From Trichuris trichiura (taxonomy: Eukaryota > Nematoda > Enoplea > Trichinellida > Trichuridae): a stretch of DNA of 64,000 nt. The stretch lies in assembly GCA_037903355.1 (NCBI GenBank), contig JBAJFE010000033.1:186001-250000 (forward strand), read 5' to 3'. A program made the position numbers and the translations under genes. The notes under the pieces are model-generated. The model made no database searches. It was not told the origin of the DNA and was given only the letters and a program-made list of their open reading frames with translations. This document shows positions 20,761 through 31,994 of the stretch, in pieces. Numbering within the stretch: the stretch's first letter is position 1; each line of letters opens with the position of its first letter.

Positions 20761-22510
20761 ACGGAGTGCGGCCAACATATAAGCTAAGCCGTATACCTCA
20801 ATACTCGTGCGTTTTTTCGTCAAGTTTATCGCTTAGTGCATGCTCACATTGTTTATCCACTATTGCCGCATCACTCACAGATCATGCCGACTGATCGCGT
20901 TATTCTTTATGCTTTCGAATACCAAGTTACGTAATGGCAGCAGCTGGGCAGATCCCCTTTGGCAGTTACTTCGCGAACTCTTGGAAGTATCAGTGTCGAG
21001 TCCCAATGCCTACTGATGTAAATCGTTTTTGCCTTTCTCGCTTATCAGGAAACTTTCCTGCCCGCCGTTGCGGGTCGTTACAGCTATTGTAGTATATGTT
21101 CACTTAAAAATAGTACCTGTTGACTCACAATTCAATTAAGCAGGTTGTTTTTGATTAATTAAAAACTGGCATATTCCATATTGCTTCAGTAAAGCGCCGG
21201 CTAAGAGAATCGTTAGTAAGTTGTTACGATACGAATATCCAGTTTTCAACAGTTTTTTTACTGAAAAATGTTCTGATGTTTTCGGGCGGCTTGTCCCACC
21301 TTCAACAGGATAAATATCTGCTTAAGTGTTTACTCCAGTTCGCGAAAGAAAGCTGATGAGTCACGAGCACATGAATGATATTGTCAAAACGGGTCATAAA
21401 GGTTTGAATTTCTGAGTGAATTAGAGCTAGTTTTGGGATCGACAACAAGGTTTTCCAGGTTCACAAATAAAATGCAATAAACATATGTAAAGACAACCCA
21501 TCACTGATTTGGTCGTCAGAAGAAGACCATCAAGGAAAAAGTTACTGATCGTTCGAGAGGACGAGCAAATTCAGTGCAGGTCATCGACGGCCATGTGTTG
21601 ACGTTGTACGTCTGCGGTTTTGTTCACGCTTTTGCAGTGGGCCGAACTTCGAAATTATTATTTAAAAATGTCCCACTTAGCTTAACGAGTCAGCAGCAAA
21701 ATCTCACAATTTGACGTAATGCCCAAGCAAGCAAGTTTGAAATTAAAGTTTCTTTCCTGCTTAACCCCACAGCTCAGCAAAACCGGCGAAGAAACGTTAC
21801 GACGTTGCATAATGAATGCCGAAAAGTTGAAGTTCAAGCAAACGCACAATGAAGTCACGTGGCAATGAAATAGACTATGAAAAGGCGAAACTGAAATGAT
21901 CCGTTTCGGCGCCAAGAAACACGTAATAAGACTTTCTGTCATCATACAAGGAACTAGCGTCGGGCTTTAAAACTGCTAATGCTAACACAGCCCCGTCTAG
22001 AAACTAATCTATGCTTTTGATCACCTCTGCGGTGCTACCACATATCGCCTTGAACCGCTACCTTTTCAAACCGCTGAAAACAATACGCCGCTAAGCAATG
22101 GTCCTCATTCTAAAGCACATGACGTCCTAGTCAGTGCTGTGCCTGGTACTTGGCTCATCTGTAGTGGGCAGAGAGTTACAGAAGTTAACTAACCGGGCAC
22201 TGAAAGGAGAACATAACTGGACAAGACGGCTGATGTCATTTCCACTTTCAGTTGCTAACGCGAGATCAGAAGTCTGACTCTAATCCTCAGCTTCTGAATT
22301 TGCTCAAAGTGAATGTTTATGTGAATCTGCTCAAAGTTTCGCTGACACAGATTCACGTGCAGGAGAAAAAAATCTGGTCGTATTCCCTTGATTTGAGGTG
22401 CAAAGTAAGGTAATCTGCTTTTCCCTTTACTTTTTACATTGGTCACTGATGAGCTTTCAGATGTCTTTTAGTCGAGTAACACCGGCTTTCGTATTGACAA
22501 AGAAATTTTC
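20761..22510. other. Downstream of egghead, no gene recognised
   Basis: It contains the 3' untranslated region of egghead and beyond. No frame matched a family, and I found no transposon ends. Confidence 0.45.
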
Positions 22511-22696
22511 ATGAGCTGTATTATCTTTGTTCATGATATACTGTTGCTCAGCGATATTGAGCCTTCACTACAAAGCCAATTGATGCGTTGTTCTGCCTTC
22601 TTTGCCGCTGGTTGCTTATATGTCAATGCTGCAAAATGTCATCTTTTGCATCTTTATCATGCTTACCCAAGAAGCAAGTGGCAAATGTTGAGTTAA
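22511..22696 (+). pseudogene. Non-LTR (LINE) reverse transcriptase scrap
   Basis: A 61-codon frame includes FVHDILLLSDIEPSLQSQL and a following YVNAAKC. This resembles the palm region of LINE reverse transcriptases, where the catalytic motif is normally Y/F-A/V-D-D; here the first aspartate reads histidine. No other domain of the element was found nearby. It could be an R2- or RTE-type remnant. The match is by eye on about 50 residues, so confidence is moderate. Confidence 0.42.
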
Positions 22697-22699
22697 GCA

Positions 22700-23070
22700 T
22701 GTGAGTGTTCTTGAACCTAACGGACTCCCACACGTTGTTGCCTATTTTTTAGCCTAGAGTTCCTGACATGTTTGGGCACTCAGTTTAGCCTCTCGGGAAG
22801 CGTAGGAAGCAGACCTCACAAACCACTGTTTCATTGTATTTTTGTCGTGCGCACAGGGAAGGAACAGTTTCGATATGCACTGTTTTCTCATTCTCAATGG
22901 AGAAAGATAGCAGCGAAAACGAAGAAAATTTAGTATGATTCGTATAGCGATGGGATTGTGCCAGTAGCCACATGCCAAAGGTGTTATAGCAGTTTCCAAC
23001 GTGTGAATTGGGACGTAAGCGACCGACGGAGTTCAAGGGAACCCCTCAAGGATTGAACATGGAGACCTGC
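22700..23070. other. Gap before mariner remnant, nothing recognised
   Basis: No family-like frame or terminal repeat seen. Confidence 0.4.
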
Positions 23071-23072
23071 CG

Positions 23073-23564
23073 GCCCTGCTGCATAATAGAAGACTCAGCT
23101 ATGACGATGCAATAACTCGCGGAGGCACTGAATGTGCACTGTACTACCCTAAGGCTACATAACCTTGCAATGGAAAAGATACAGAAGTATGGCAAGCTGT
23201 TGCCACATTCGTTATCAGAGTCAGCTAAAACTGACCGCCTCGGCGCGTGCAAATAGTAGCTGAAAAATCATAGGAAGAAAAGTTTTCTGCGGGCAGCAGT
23301 TATGGGAGATGAAAAATAGATCCACTTTGAAAACCTGTAATAAACAGGTGGTCGTGTGACCACGGGAGTCGCGAGGCAGGTCACCGGTTGGTCGTGAATC
23401 TGTCATCCTTCCACTGAGAAAGAAACTGACAAGCGCAACGTGTGGCCGCGCTTCCGCTTGAGATGACAGGAGGGTGTGCCGAGAGCGTGGACTGCTGCGA
23501 CGACTAGAATCGCGAGGGCGTGACGAGCAGTTGACTATAGCGCTTGGAGCGTGCGGTGGCGTCT

Positions 23565-23599
<35 letters not shown>

Positions 23600-24030
23600 T
23601 TGGCGGAGTTCGTATTGTTGTGTACCGTTGGGAATATCGAATAAACTTTTTTTTTCTAACGAAGCGTGGAAGAAAGCGCCGCAATTACAAAACCCCAAAA
23701 GAAAAAACACTGTGCAGACTCAATTTAGTTTTTCAGATCAAACGATCACATCCACACTAAAAGCTAAATCCATGGAAAAGGCGTTACTCTGTATGTGTTG
23801 GGACTACGGTTGTGTGCTATACCATCAACTGCTGGAACCAGGCCAGACAGTCGCTGTCGAGATCTACTGATCCGGATGAAAAGACTATCACAAATCTTGC
23901 AAGAAGAATGATAGAAGTATACACGTAATCAACGCCTCGTTCTTTTGTCATATGACAAAGTGCGACCTCATGTCGTTTCACGACAGAGAACACCATTCAC
24001 CAGCTGGGCTGTAGAGACTTGCCATATATA
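23073..24030 (+). pseudogene. Mariner transposase, decayed and interrupted
   Basis: The first part (23101-23340) has a helix-turn-helix with LAEALNVHCTTL and the first catalytic aspartate in AVMGDEK followed by a stop where tryptophan is expected. The second part (23760-24030) has LLCMCWDYGCVLYHQLLEPG and a degraded second motif, LLSYDKVRPHV, where HDNARPH is usual. Between them, about 23405-23735 is foreign sequence including a TC microsatellite. The third catalytic residue and the 3' end are missing where the Copia element begins. Confidence 0.75.
23567..23595. repeat. TC dinucleotide microsatellite
   Basis: About 14 TC units in an uninterrupted run, inside the segment that splits the mariner remnant. 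Confidence 0.95.
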
Positions 24031-24078
24031 GCAAGGACTGAAGCAGCGTCCTCAACTAGTTCTTTCTATTGATGAAGC

Positions 24079-24813
24079 ATGGGCACTGACAGCGACCAAG
24101 CGAAGTTGCTGATCACAAAGTTGAATGGTTCCAACTACCACATATGAAAGTTGAAGATGAAAGTCCTGTTGATGAGAGATGGCCTCTGGGATGTTGTGAA
24201 CGATATTAAACTGGTGCCAACACCACACGGCTGGCATCAACGCGAAAGCAAGGCAATTGCTGCAATATGTCTTACAGTTGAAGATGATCAATTGCTTCAT
24301 CTTACGCAGCTTGAAACTGCTCGAGAAATGTGGCAGGCGTTGCAACGTTTGCATGAGCGATCGTCAATTGGCAATCGACTATACTTGAGACGTAAGTTGT
24401 ACAGCATGAGGCTTACCCACGGTACGATGCAATCGCATCTTAACGCGATGTTGGAAATTGTTGCTCAGTTGCGAGGAATGGGCAAAAACGTTGAAGATGA
24501 CGATCTAGTTGCTGTCATGCTCTGCAGCCTCCCGGATTCCTACTTTGCGTTAATTACGGCACTGGAAGGAAGGAACGAAGCTAACTTGACTGTTGAGTAC
24601 GTCACCGGAAAGCTCTTAGACGAATATCAGCGTCGTGTAGAGAATAGTCGTAACCAGAACAGCAGCGAAACAGCGCTAAAATCGATAGCACGATACGAGC
24701 ATAGACAGGCTAAGCCAAAGAAGACAGCTTGGACTAGACCGACTAAGTCAGAAGATCGAGAATGCTACTTCTGCAGGAAGAAAGGCCACATAAAGGCCAA
24801 TTGCCGTAAGTAA
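24079..24813 (+). pseudogene. Copia gag with CCHC zinc knuckle
   Basis: Starts MGTDSDQAKLLITKLNGSNY. An in-frame TGA at 24145 falls where Copia gags have a conserved tryptophan after the NY motif. The rest of the frame is open to 24813 and ends with the CCHC knuckle CYFCRKKGHIKANC. The capsid-like region (UBN2/Retrotrans_gag type) covers about residues 30-170. Confidence 0.85.
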
Positions 24814-27800
24814 AAGCGTCAGTTTGAAAAGAAGAAAAGGCTAAACATATTGTTCATGATCAGAAACGTGATAATGAGGCACGTGATGTCAACGTAGTGG
24901 CAAATGCAGTCCGTCATCTTTCTTTTCCTGTGCATGAAAGAACATGCAAAACATGTAGAGGTCAGTGGTATGTAGACTCAGGAGCTACAAGTCACATGAC
25001 CAGTCACAAAGACATCTTTACGTCCTTGCAAGTAACGAAAGCGACTGTTTATCTTGCTGATAGCAATCCAGCTCAATCTGAAGGTATTGGTGAAGGATGG
25101 ATGTTTTGCATAACGCCAACTGGTACGATTAAAAGGATTCATCTCAAAGAGGTACTGTACGTTCCATCGCTTGAAGGAGGACTTTTATCTGTCCAACGTT
25201 TGACGTGTGGCAGTTGCACGGTTACATTTAAAAGGACTACTTGCTTAATTTCTTGGAAATCAACTGTTATCGCGATGGCAACTATGGATAGCGCATTGTT
25301 CAAATTGAAACACCAGTTTCGCACAGACGCCGCTTTCACGATGAAAAACAAAGTTTCTATTCACAGATGGCACAGACGTTTGGGACATCGCGACATGGGA
25401 GTCATAAGAAGGCTGAACAATGAACGATTGGCTGACGGTGTTCAACTGGCGAAATGTAATGCTGAAATTAATTGTGAAATTTGCATAAAGGGAAAACTAG
25501 CGCAACTTCCTTTCCCTACGAGTGACAGTAGAGCTACGAAACCGATTGAATTAGTGCACAGTGATATCTGTGGACCAATGCCTACTGCAACGCCAAGCGG
25601 TCATCGGTACATGTTGACGTTCATAGACGATTATTCACGTTTCACTTTCGTTCGTCTTCTGAAAACGAAGGACGAGACCGTTAATGTCGTGAGAGAGTAC
25701 GTTGTTATAATGAACACGAAATTTGGCCGTAATCCCGTCACGTTCCGAACGGACAATGGAAGAGAATACGTGAACCGGGAATTGCAAGACTTCTTAAGGC
25801 AAAAAGGAATCGAACATCAGTTTTCTGTGCCGTATACACCTCAACAAAATGGAGTTGCAGAAAGAAAGAATCGTGCCCTAGTAGAAATGGCAAAATGCAT
25901 GTTGGTCGATGCCGAATTGCCTGAACGTTTTTGGGGTGAAGCTGTTTGTACTGCAGCTTATCTGCAGAATCGTCTTCCAAGTCGAAATGTTCTGAAGACG
26001 CCATTTGAACTTTGGACCGGGAACAAGCCAAGTCTCAATCATATAAGGATCTTTGGGTCTAAAGCATACTCACTTGTGCCTCAGCAGAAGCGCAAGAAAT
26101 GGGATGACAGAGCCGTTCAAGGAGTTCTCGTTGGATATGACAACGCTACGAAAGGTTACAGACTGCTAGATCCTACGAGCAACAAGGTATGGATAAGCCG
26201 TTCATTAAAAATTGTCGAAGAAGATCGACAGTATGCATGGGCTACAAAACAAGAAACAGCGACTTCAGAAGGGGCAATAAGTCTAATGCAAGAAGGGGAG
26301 ATCGATGGGTCGATCGACCCATCCAAACGTGCCACTCAGGTAAATGTGGAAGATATCTTTGGGTCACCGTGGCATGAACCACAGTCAGAAAGTGATACAG
26401 AGACAAGCACAAACGAAAATTTATCACTTCAAGGACCGAGAAGATCTCAGCGAATTAACAAATGCATTCCTCCTCGAAAGCTTAGTTATAAGGTGCAGAT
26501 TGATAAAGCAAGTGAGCCATCTTCATAGGAAGAAATGCTAAGTTTGCTACCTAATGAACGGGACAAATGGATGGCAGCGGCTAAAGAAGAACTGACATCA
26601 CTAAGGAATCGAGAAGTCTGGGAACTAGTTAAGTTACCCGCTGGAGGCAAGGTAATATCGTCGAAATGGGTATTCAAATTAAAGAGAAATGCAGATAGCG
26701 CAATCGATACATATAAAGCAAGGCTGGTAGCACGTGGATTCTCGCAGCGCTACGGTGAAGAATACGATGAAAGTTTTGCACCTGTAGTCAGACATGAAAG
26801 CATCGAACGCTACTTAGCATAGCAGCCACACGTTTCCTGCATGTTCGTCATTTTGACGTAAATTGTGCGTTCCTCAACGGTGAAATTCAAGAAGAATTGT
26901 ACCTGCAACAGCCGCCAGGTTTTGAAGAGCCAGGAAAAGAAGATTTTGTATGACGATTGAAACGCAGTATTTATGGCCTGAAACAATCAGCGCGAGGCTG
27001 GAACAAGAAAGCCACAGAAACGCTTGCAGACCTCGGTTTCCAGCGCGCAAAAGCAGGCTTATGTTTGTACACAAGAAAGGAATTGAGCAGCAGTACAACG
27101 TACGTACTATTGTATGTTGACGACTTACTTGTTGCTGGAGAAACTGAAGCCATTACGCGAAATGTTGGTGCACAACTAAATAAATATTTTGTCATCAAGG
27201 ATCTTGGAAAAGTTTCACACTATCTGGGAATGCAGATAGAACGCAAAGATGGTTCGTTTCTACTGCATCAGTCTAGCAAAATAGAGCAATTGCTCGAAAG
27301 GTTAGGCATGTCAGAAGCAAAGCCGATGGGAACACCTATAGAAACTGGCTATTTATCAACTACGAATGAATCCAGTGATCTTTTACCGAATAGCGTCAAG
27401 TATCGACAAGTTATTGGGTCACTGTTGTACATAGCCACAGTTAGCCGACCAGACAGCTTTAGCAGTGGTTTTACTGTGCCGCCGTGTAGAGTCGCCTACA
27501 GAGTTTGATTGGAAGTCTGTCAAACGAGTGCTACGTTACTTGGCAGGCACTAAGGACATGAAGCTATATTTCAGTGCGATGAGCAAGCCTGTATTGCAGG
27601 GATACGTTGATGCCGATTGGGCAGGAGATAAAATTGATCGGAAATCAACCAGTGGATATCTGTTTCAGCTCGGTGAGACCATCATTTCTTGGTCTGCTAA
27701 GAAGCAAACGATTGTTGCTGTATCTTCTACTGAAGCCGAGTATGTTGCAATGGCAGAAGCTTGTAAAGAATTGTTGTGGTTAAGGCAACTACTTGAAGAC

Positions 27801-28054
27801 TTTGGTATGCCTCAAACAAAAGCCACGACTATGTTTGAAGATGACCAGGGTTGCATTCGCCTCGTCGAATCAGATCGTCTTAATGATAGGACGAAGCACA
27901 TAAGCGTGAAATATCATCTGCTGAAAGATTTACGGGAAGGAAATCTCCTTGAAGTTACTGTGCGTCTCATCTAATGATGGCAGACGCACTGACGAAACCT
28001 ATGTCTAAGGAACGGCTGAACAGATTTGTACGACACTTGCGTCTGGTGAATTGA
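24814..28054 (+). pseudogene. Copia pol: protease, integrase, reverse transcriptase, RNase H
   Basis: Protease has WYVDSGATSHM (active DSG) at about 24970. Integrase has an HHCC zinc site (HRWHRRLGHRD, CEICIKGK) and the D, D, E triad in HSDICGP, FRTDNGREY and NGVAERKNR. After a single TAG at 26526 the reverse transcriptase continues (WVFKLKRNADSAIDTYKARL), shifts frame near 26820-26950, and has the catalytic LLYVDDLLVAG. RNase H has YVDADWAGD, SSTEAEYVA and EDDQGC. The final short block MMADALTKPM ends at TGA 28052-28054. All catalytic residues are present; the breaks are lesions between them. Confidence 0.9.
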
Positions 28055-28076
28055 GAGTGAAGACAGCGAGAAGGGG

Positions 28077-28260
28077 TGTTGAGAGTAGCGCTGTCTACCT
28101 CACCAATTACTTATGTTGATGAAACACGCTGTTTCACTTTCATACATTACTATTGCAATTAGTACTGTAGCTTGCGTGTCTTCTCTTGCGTTGTTCCCTC
28201 TTACTTTTCCTTTTTGTTCTTACTCGCGTTGATGCATCCAACAGGAATAAATATCCAACA
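28077..28260 (+). repeat. 3' LTR of the Copia element
   Basis: Begins TGTTGAGAG right after the purine tract and ends ATATCCAACA, giving the short inverted ends TGTTG/CAACA. An earlier CAACA at 28239-28243 is an alternative end. AATAAA just before the end may be its polyadenylation signal. Confidence 0.65.
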
Positions 28261-28267
28261 AAAATAA

Positions 28268-28777
28268 AATGGAGAGAAATCGGTACGGAAACTTTATGAG
28301 GCCCAGGTTGCAAAGCATTGTGACTTCGGTGAAGAACTCATGGGACAAAATCACTGACAGCTATGTTGCCAATGCTCTACGAGCAGGCACTTGGACAAGG
28401 AATGCTCTTTTAAAGAGAGCTCTATTGCAAGATATGAGAGGCTGGGCTCAATGGTCCTGCAAGAAATGGAGTCGCAAGAAATTCAGGCCAGAATTCGGAA
28501 TTCGGAGACTTATGAAGACGTCCCAGAAAATGACTGTGCTCAAATAAACATAAGTATTTGTACATTTTTCTTGCCTTACATTTATGGTTCTTCTTCTAGG
28601 TGTTTCAATATTTTTCTTCCTTTAAATTTACGCTTCGTATGGGTTTCTGCACAAAAATAAGTGAACAAGTGTACAGTAATACCTGAAAATATAAGACATC
28701 CCCGGAAAATAAGACTTGCCATGTTTTTTGAAAGAAAAATAAATATATGACCCAGCCTTATAACAGGGGAAACACGG
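28268..28777 (+). mobile_element. pogo-like element 3' fragment
   Basis: The plus strand encodes a C-terminal transposase scrap (KNSWDKITDSYVANALRAG; then an acidic tail with YEDVPEND). It is followed by a terminal region with AATAAGAC-type repeats (CCCCGGAAAATAAGACTTGCC around 28700) ending ACACGG before TA at 28778. The scrap is read in two frames. The 5' part is absent. Confidence 0.6.
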
Positions 28778-28779
28778 TA

Positions 28780-29228
28780 TTACAAAGCAGTATTGCAAAA
28801 GCTAAAAACCGCACTGGCAAGAAAATGGCGTAGCAAGTTGCATCTCGGTGTCCTTTTCCATCACGATAACGCACCAGCTCATTCGTCAAGGACTGTAAGG
28901 GCTGCTCTTCGTGAGTTTCAGTGGGAAGTCATTCCACACCCGCCTTACAGTCCAGATATTGCCCCGTCAAACTTTTTCCTTTTCCCAAAGTTAAAAGAAC
29001 ACTTAACAGGCACACTGTTCGAGTCAATGGATGACGCGAAACGCGCCACCGTCTCGACTTGGTACAATACAAAAAAGCCTTAGGCTTCTACAAGGAAAAT
29101 AAGCGGAGGTGGAGACCGTCTGCAGAAGTACGTAGAGGTTGACGGATGATACGTTGAGAAATAAGTTTGACATCATTGCAAATTAAATTTTTATTTAATT
29201 TTTCCGGGAACTTCTCGAACAACCTTCG
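28780..29228 (+). mobile_element. Mariner 3' fragment with transposase C terminus
   Basis: The frame contains the second and third catalytic motifs of mariner: HHDNAPAHSS and PPYSPDIAPSNFFLFPKLKE. The 3' terminal repeat CCGGGAACTTCTCGAACAACC ends at 29228 followed by TA. Its inverse matches the left terminus of the mariner fragment at 58385 (CGAGGGATGTTCAGAAAGTT). The 5' half is missing, replaced by the pogo fragment. Confidence 0.82.
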
Positions 29229-30097
29229 TATAGACCGTAGGAATAGTGAGAGCTAAATCCAAGATGCATTTATCGTTAATCATTTCTTACGGCTGGAGAA
29301 ACTAAGCAGCCTGAAAACTGCCAAGGATTTAGCTTATCATATGCTATCCTTGTTTTTTTGTTCTTCTCTTTGCATAACGACGGGAGCAAAGCATAGCTCA
29401 TATTTTTGTGTTGCGGCACACTAAACGCTTACTCCCTTCTGTTTCTCAGCGCCCTAACAACAACAACATCAACACGCAACGCTCAACTCATTCCGAAAAC
29501 ACGTCACTCCCAGCACCGTCACGTCCGATGCGTAGGTTTGCCCGTTCTTCAGCTGCTACGCTCTCCCACTGATTTCCTCCGCCAGACAGCACCCCACAAC
29601 ATTTTGTAACAACGCAAAATTTGTAAGCACACTTTTCATCCCCGGATCTTCTAAAACGATGGCACCAAAAAACCAATCGGGCGAAGCAGAACGAAGCGCT
29701 GGTGGTCAAATCAGTGGGTTAGCGCCAACCAACCGACGGCAAAACTGGCGCTTTACTGCGGTAAGCACGCCGTACTATTCGTTGTCAATGGTAGCAATAA
29801 GGCATTCTAAGACGATAAACGCCACCTGCAGATATTTTATCCAAAGCTTAACTTGGTATAGAGTGTATAAAATAGCGACACTGATGCAACCGGATTACAT
29901 GACCTATTCGCCAACTCATCACCACAGCTGCCATTGACACAGCGAGTCATGCACCCTATTCCTCTTTCCTATCCGCTGAGAACGAGCAAAAACCACCTAG
30001 AAGCTCTGGTCGCCACAATTTTGTTCTTTGTTATAACGGGACACTTCCGTAACAATAAAATTATGTACTCTACACGGAAATGTCTGAGGGGTACTGG
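29229..30097. other. Between mariner fragment and LTR repeats, no gene recognised
   Basis: A 92-codon frame starts MAPKNQSGEAE at 29659 but matches nothing I know. No other structure seen. Confidence 0.4.
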
Positions 30098-30676
30098 TGT
30101 GTCTTAGCTTAATTGCTGCAAACACTCTCTGAGACATTTTAATAACCGTTTATTGAGTATCCGATATCATGTAGAGTTTAGATGTTGGGAAAGAGAAACC
30201 AGATATACTGCCAGACGAGATGAACAGTCTTCATAAATACCTCCGAGAGGAGGTTAACAGAAACTAGCTCGGCCCTGAAAAGGATAATTGGCGCGATCTT
30301 GACCGCTGGATGCTTTCATGTGTATTTAGGAATTCACGAAGGTGCAAAGTGGTGAGGGTGATGTGCGTACCAGGAATTGAGACGGCGGTATCTTCAAATG
30401 AAGGACAGGTAAAATGTCACCTGACAAAACAGCTGCCTAAAGGGACATTGAATCGTGAAACAATGAGCTAAGGCAGGATGACATTCTGCAAATTGCGCAC
30501 GGCTATCTAACGGGAAAGAGGGGCCACTCAGATCGCCCTACGGTTGTCATACGTTTAGGCCGTGTAGGGGCAATGACCTAATGTTGTTGTCATCAACATG
30601 GACTTCGTCCAACGACTAGTGCAGGCACAATGATAGGCATGTAACGTTTTGCACTTAAGATATTCAGGGAATAACA
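30098..30676 (-). repeat. Gypsy-2 LTR copy, with an extra internal segment
   Basis: Begins TGTGTCTTAGCTTAATTGCTG and ends GGAATAACA, like 32872-33196, but about 250 bp longer because of extra sequence after 30370. The shared part includes CTGGGAAAGAGAAACCAGAT-like sequence. It is followed after only 4 bp by another, truncated LTR. Confidence 0.7.
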
Positions 30677-30680
30677 ATAT

Positions 30681-30768
30681 TGTGTCTTAGCTTAATTGCT
30701 GATAACGCACTCTGAGACATCTAATAACCGTTTATTGAGTGTACGATATCACTTAGAGTATAGACCCT
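30681..30768 (-). repeat. Truncated Gypsy-2 LTR, interrupted by a hAT-like terminus
   Basis: Starts TGTGTCTTAGC and matches the first 90 bp of the other LTRs, then is cut at AGGTTCTCAAAG. That sequence also starts a separate repeat at 57875. Confidence 0.7.
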
Positions 30769-30905
30769 AGGTTCTCAAAGTGGGCGATATCGCCCCCTGG
30801 GGGGCGATGAGAGAGCACAGGGGGCGATGGGAAACCCATGCGGGGGCGTTGAGAATCGCATAAGAGGAATTCTGGCAGAATTGTCTCTAGCGCAAAAAGG
30901 CTGTC
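30769..30905. repeat. hAT-like terminal repeat with GGGCGATATCGCCC palindrome, copy 1
   Basis: AGGTTCTCAAAGTGGGCGATATCGCCCCC is a terminus type seen in hAT elements. The stretch to about 30905 (through CTCTGGCAGAATT-like sequence) matches 57875-57970. The other end of either copy was not found. Confidence 0.55.
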
Positions 30906-30949
30906 AGAAAAACCGGCGCGTAAGAAGGGCCTTTCTTAACTCGTTCTCG

Positions 30950-31200
30950 CCAGAAGTAGAGGCGGGGACTTTAAAGGAGGTCAAGTGGGATGGAGGGCGC
31001 AATTGAACAATGGCGTTTTTCATGGCTCATCTCCGCCAAAAATGGAGACAGTAAGTTCAAAGAAGGTCAAGTGGGGATTGCTTACAGTTCATCCTATTCT
31101 GCCCTAGCCTAAGCTTACACATAACGTGTATGCCCATTGTGTTTCGCGTGCCAGCAATCCATGCACACCTGTTTCATTCTTTCACGTCCACTATTCCTTT
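30950..31200. repeat. Interspersed repeat shared with 38990-39900
   Basis: It contains AAAGGAGGTCAAGTGGGA, a CCTATTCTGCCCTAGCCTAAG block and GTGCCAGCAATCCATGC, all also present in the same order at 39046, 39245 and 39860. The copy at 39 kb is longer and includes a tandem array. Element type unknown. Confidence 0.6.
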
Positions 31201-31699
31201 GTTCCATTGCGCTCTTAACCCTCACTTGACTTGCTCTGAAAGTGCCTCCTCCAATTCTGGTGGAGATGAGTTTTAAAAAATCCTGTGCGGCAACCTGTCA
31301 GCTAAATTCCTTTCGCGCCCTGGTGGTCACCTTACTCGTTCATCCTTGTGTTTAAGCTAATACTTTCTGGGCGCAGAGTCTTTCTGTGAGTCTTCCCGCT
31401 TGGGTTCTTCCGTGTTCCTATTTCGTCATCGGAGGATTTTTGTTTCTGTTCCGTGTGTCTTGTTCCGCCAACATTTTACGGCATTTTACTTTTGTACAAG
31501 ACATACTCGTGAATATACATACATATTTGTTTCTTGTTCTTGCCGTTTACTGCAAATAAACGGAATCGTTGCCGCAACTTCTCAGCCCTCTAATTCAGCA
31601 ACGACAAGAACCATCATGTCGTTGCCTTCTTTCAATGACGGAAGTATGAAAAAAACGCAGGCAGTACAGCTCAGATAATTTGAAGTATGGTTTTACACA

Positions 31700-31928
31700 A
31701 TCACCTGCGAATAAATCGCTATCTCTGTGTTTGATTTGTGCTAGTGGTTTCGAACGAATCTGTGAAGCCATCGAGGCTACACGACCCCATTAATAGAGTA
31801 CATCCAGACATGCGTGACAAGAACATCAGCTACTTTCAGTCGCTTCGCCAGAAATTTTGTTCTCTTCCACGAGTTCGGATTAGAGAGGGATTCGGATTAT
31901 GGAGGTTCAGATTAGGGAGGTTTTACTG
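31700..31928 (+). pseudogene. ZBED-type hAT transposase N-terminal scrap
   Basis: The frame reads DKNISYFQSLRQKF, which corresponds to GKDLSYFQSLRDSF in the intact transposase at 35012-36790, with the preceding zinc-finger cysteines partly visible in another frame (SLCLICASGF). It ends next to TTTTACTG TA, which may be a pogo-type terminus. Confidence 0.6.
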
Positions 31929-31994
31929 TATGTTGTGGATGTGGCTCTCCGTGTATACTTGTAGCTCTTGGACTTGGTGAGCAGATGACCACTT

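Larger units (their letters stand above)
24031..28260 (+). mobile_element. Ty1/Copia LTR retrotransposon, nearly complete, 5' LTR not found
   Basis: Gag, protease, integrase, reverse transcriptase and RNase H follow in Copia order (integrase before reverse transcriptase). The 3' LTR starts at 28077 after the purine tract GAGAAGGGG. I could not find a matching 5' LTR upstream: the gag start at 24079 lies about 50 bp after mariner remnant. The coding region has only a handful of lesions (stops at 24145, 24811, 26526; frameshifts near 24850, 26820-26950, 27460 and 27970), so it is fairly young but dead. Confidence 0.88.

Noticed and set aside
23567..23595. TC run as a regulatory GAGA-type element
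   Set aside because: It is a simple microsatellite inside mariner debris with no gene nearby to regulate.
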